Source: an uncultured Lysobacteraceae bacterium (lineage in GTDB: Bacteria > Pseudomonadota > Gammaproteobacteria > Xanthomonadales > Xanthomonadaceae). Taken from it: a DNA stretch of 6,148 nucleotides. The notes below the pieces were generated by a model that was given only the letters and a program-made list of their open reading frames with translations, had not been told where the DNA came from and did no database searches. Positions 4,980 to 6,148 of this stretch are shown piece after piece (position 1 is the first letter of the stretch; every line of letters begins with the position of its first letter). The stretch lies in contig CAMLSB010000115.1 in NCBI GenBank assembly GCA_946482565.1, positions 1-6,148 on the forward strand, written 5' to 3'. Both the position numbers and the translations under genes were made by a program.

Positions 4980-5762
4980 ATGACCGAGCCCGTCCTCACC
5001 AGCACCGACCGCGGCGCGGTCCGGGTGCTCACCGTCAACCGCCCGGACAAGCTGAACGCGCTGGACCTGGCCACCCTGGACGCGCTCCAGGCCGCCTTCG
5101 ACGCCGTCGCGGCGGACGAGGCGGTGCGCGTGGTCGTGCTGACCGGCGCGGGCCCGAAGGCCTTCGTGGCAGGGGCCGACATCGCCCAGATGAACACCCT
5201 CACGCCAGCGCAGGGGCGCGATTTCGCCCTCCGCGGCCAGCGGATGATGCGCACGATCGAGACGCTGCCCAAGCCGGTGATCGCGATGGTGAACGGATTC
5301 GCGCTCGGCGGTGGCCTCGAGCTGGCGATGTGCTGCCACCTGCGCATCGCCGCCGACAGCGCGAAGCTCGGCCAGCCCGAGGTCAATCTCGGCCTGATCC
5401 CCGGCTTCGGCGGCAGCCAGCGCCTGCTGCGGCTGGCCGGCCGCGCGGCCACGCTGGAACTGTGCCTGACCGGCGCGCCCGTCGACGCGGCGCGCGCGCT
5501 GCAGCTGGGCATCGTCAACCGCGTGGTGCCGGCGGCCGAACTGGAAGCGCAGGCGATGGCGCTGGCCGACCAGCTCGCCGCGTCGGCGCCGCTCGCGCTG
5601 CGCGGCGTGCTGGACTGCGTGAATTTCGGCGGCGAGTGCGCGATCGGCGAAGGCCTGGCGTACGAAGCCGCGCAGTTCGGCCTGATGTTCGCCACCGAGG
5701 ACATGCGCGAAGGCACCGGCGCGTTCCTCGCGCGGCGCAAGCCGGAATTCCACGGGCGTTGA
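4980..5762 (+). CDS. Enoyl-CoA hydratase (crotonase)
   Basis: A 260-residue protein, the standard length for bacterial short-chain enoyl-CoA hydratases. NRPDKLNAL (20-28), FVAGADI (62-68) and the ALGGGLELAM segment (108-117) are classic. E114 and E134 (GQPEVNLG, 131-138) align with catalytic Glu144 and Glu164 of rat hydratase, so both acid/base residues are present. The usual CD after LAM is CH here (C119-H120). The C-terminal FATEDMREGTGAFLARRKPEF (237-257) is typical of hydratases. It adds water to trans-2-enoyl-CoA to give 3-hydroxyacyl-CoA in the cytoplasm. Its route may be fatty acid, amino acid or aromatic degradation, which the sequence does not settle. I chose the ATG at 4980; a TTG at 4959 would add seven residues with no better ribosome site. 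The stop overlaps the next frame in TTGA. Confidence 0.88.
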   Translation: MTEPVLTSTDRGAVRVLTVNRPDKLNALDLATLDALQAAFDAVAADEAVRVVVLTGAGPKAFVAGADIAQMNTLTPAQGRDFALRGQRMMRTIETLPKPVIAMVNGFALGGGLELAMCCHLRIAADSAKLGQPEVNLGLIPGFGGSQRLLRLAGRAATLELCLTGAPVDAARALQLGIVNRVVPAAELEAQAMALADQLAASAPLALRGVLDCVNFGGECAIGEGLAYEAAQFGLMFATEDMREGTGAFLARRKPEFHGR

Positions 5763-6148
5763 GCGAAGCCGGCTGCCCGTGCTGCGGTTGCCGCGCGGCA
5801 GGCGGCGAACGCGCGCACGCGATCGCCGCCGCGCTGCGCGACGACGACCTCGACCGGGCGATGACGCTCGGGCTGCTCGATGGCGACGACGCGCCGCCGG
5901 TTGCGTGCGCGGAATGCGCGCCCGATTGCCGCGCGCGCATCGAGTCGGCCCGCGCCGGGCGCACGGCTGCGCTCGCAGCGCGCGAGCGCCATCGCGCGCG
6001 CGCGCTGCGGCTGGAGCGTCGCGAACGCGAGCGCGCGGAACGCCGCGCGGCCGCGCCGGTCGCCACGGCCGACATGGCGCGGGGCGGGGGGGGCGGGGGG
6101 CCGCGCGGCGGGGGGGGGGGGGCGCCCGCCGCCGCGGCCGCGGGGGGC
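5759..6148 (+). CDS. Uncharacterised Cys-rich, Arg/Glu-rich protein (3' truncated by window)
   Basis: I do not recognise a named family. From a TTG at 5759 that overlaps the hydratase stop (TTGA), the frame stays open for 130 codons to the window end. The N-terminus has CPCCGC (C6, C8, C9, C11), and a second cluster is C50-x2-C53-x3-C57, together suggesting a small metal-binding unit. Residues about 68-98 are almost all Ala, Arg, Glu and Leu and likely form a charged helix. From residue 107 on the translation is nearly all Gly, Ala and Pro, coinciding with runs of G in the DNA that may be sequence error. Coupling to the hydratase and ordered cysteine spacing support a real gene; the start codon and the end are uncertain. 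Confidence 0.55.
   Translation, partial: MSEAGCPCCGCRAAGGERAHAIAAALRDDDLDRAMTLGLLDGDDAPPVACAECAPDCRARIESARAGRTAALAARERHRARALRLERRERERAERRAAAPVATADMARGGGGGGPRGGGGGAPAAAAAGG
6081..6148. other. G-homopolymer-rich low-complexity end
   Basis: G runs of 4, 8, 6, 13 (6110-6122) and 6 bases occur within 68 bases, with no A or T in the stretch. Nothing like it occurs elsewhere in the window. It could form G-quadruplexes, but position at the end and composition also fit poor base calls at a contig edge. Confidence 0.6.

Noticed and set aside
4815..5753. Long minus-strand open frame of 312 codons
   Set aside because: It lies antisense to the enoyl-CoA hydratase, whose catalytic motifs are intact. Its translation is rich in Arg, Ala, Gly and His with no recognisable domain. 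Long antisense frames are expected at this GC content.
1..6148. tRNA, rRNA or riboswitch genes
   Set aside because: Reading by eye I saw no tRNA cloverleaf with a T-loop motif, no rRNA segments and no recognisable riboswitch core.

Overview
This is a very GC-rich bacterial window, densely packed with short intergenic gaps and overlapping start/stop codons. The protein families, the uvrA-thioesterase junction and the leaderless-type promoters fit a gammaproteobacterium of the Lysobacteraceae/Xanthomonadaceae (Lysobacter- or Luteimonas-like). This placement rests on general resemblance, not on a database search. Both window ends cut genes. The last ~70 bases are unusually G-rich and may be poor sequence at a contig end.

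Layout: (1) 1-625, + strand: the C-terminal tail of UvrA, then a hotdog-fold acyl-CoA thioesterase whose ATG overlaps the uvrA stop. (2) 622-1098, - strand: a periplasmic PCu(A)C copper chaperone, convergent with the thioesterase; their stop codons overlap in TTAA. (3) 1137-1898, + strand: a crotonase-fold protein that keeps only the isomerase glutamate, so probably a delta3,delta2-enoyl-CoA isomerase. It diverges from the copper chaperone across a 38-bp gap with two overlapping -10 boxes. (4) 1899-2294: a 396-bp gap between convergent genes, filled with palindromic DNA. It holds two copies of one element in inverted, head-to-head orientation. Each has a long outer stem, an apical hairpin with a CAT-GG-ATG tip and a second small hairpin, and the stems differ in sequence while staying paired. 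(5) 4044-2295, - strand: a probable three-gene operon of a DUF1289 four-cysteine protein, a NudL-like CoA pyrophosphatase and a 3-mercaptopyruvate sulfurtransferase. It appears to start from a leaderless extended -10 promoter that abuts the terminator hairpin of the next gene. (6) 4818-4111, - strand: an exported FkpA/Mip-type FKBP whose prolyl-isomerase pocket looks eroded. (7) 4980-6148, + strand: a canonical enoyl-CoA hydratase with both catalytic glutamates, overlapped at its stop by a TTG-started, cysteine-rich reading frame that runs off the window.

Functionally this is mostly ordinary chromosome: DNA repair, acyl-CoA metabolism (thioesterase, isomerase, hydratase, CoA pyrophosphatase), envelope proteins and sulfur transfer. 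The two crotonase paralogues could be complementary steps in breakdown of unsaturated fatty acids, but they are 3 kb apart and not in one operon. I saw no phage, CRISPR, toxin-antitoxin or defence genes. The least explained element is the palindromic pair at 1921-2250.
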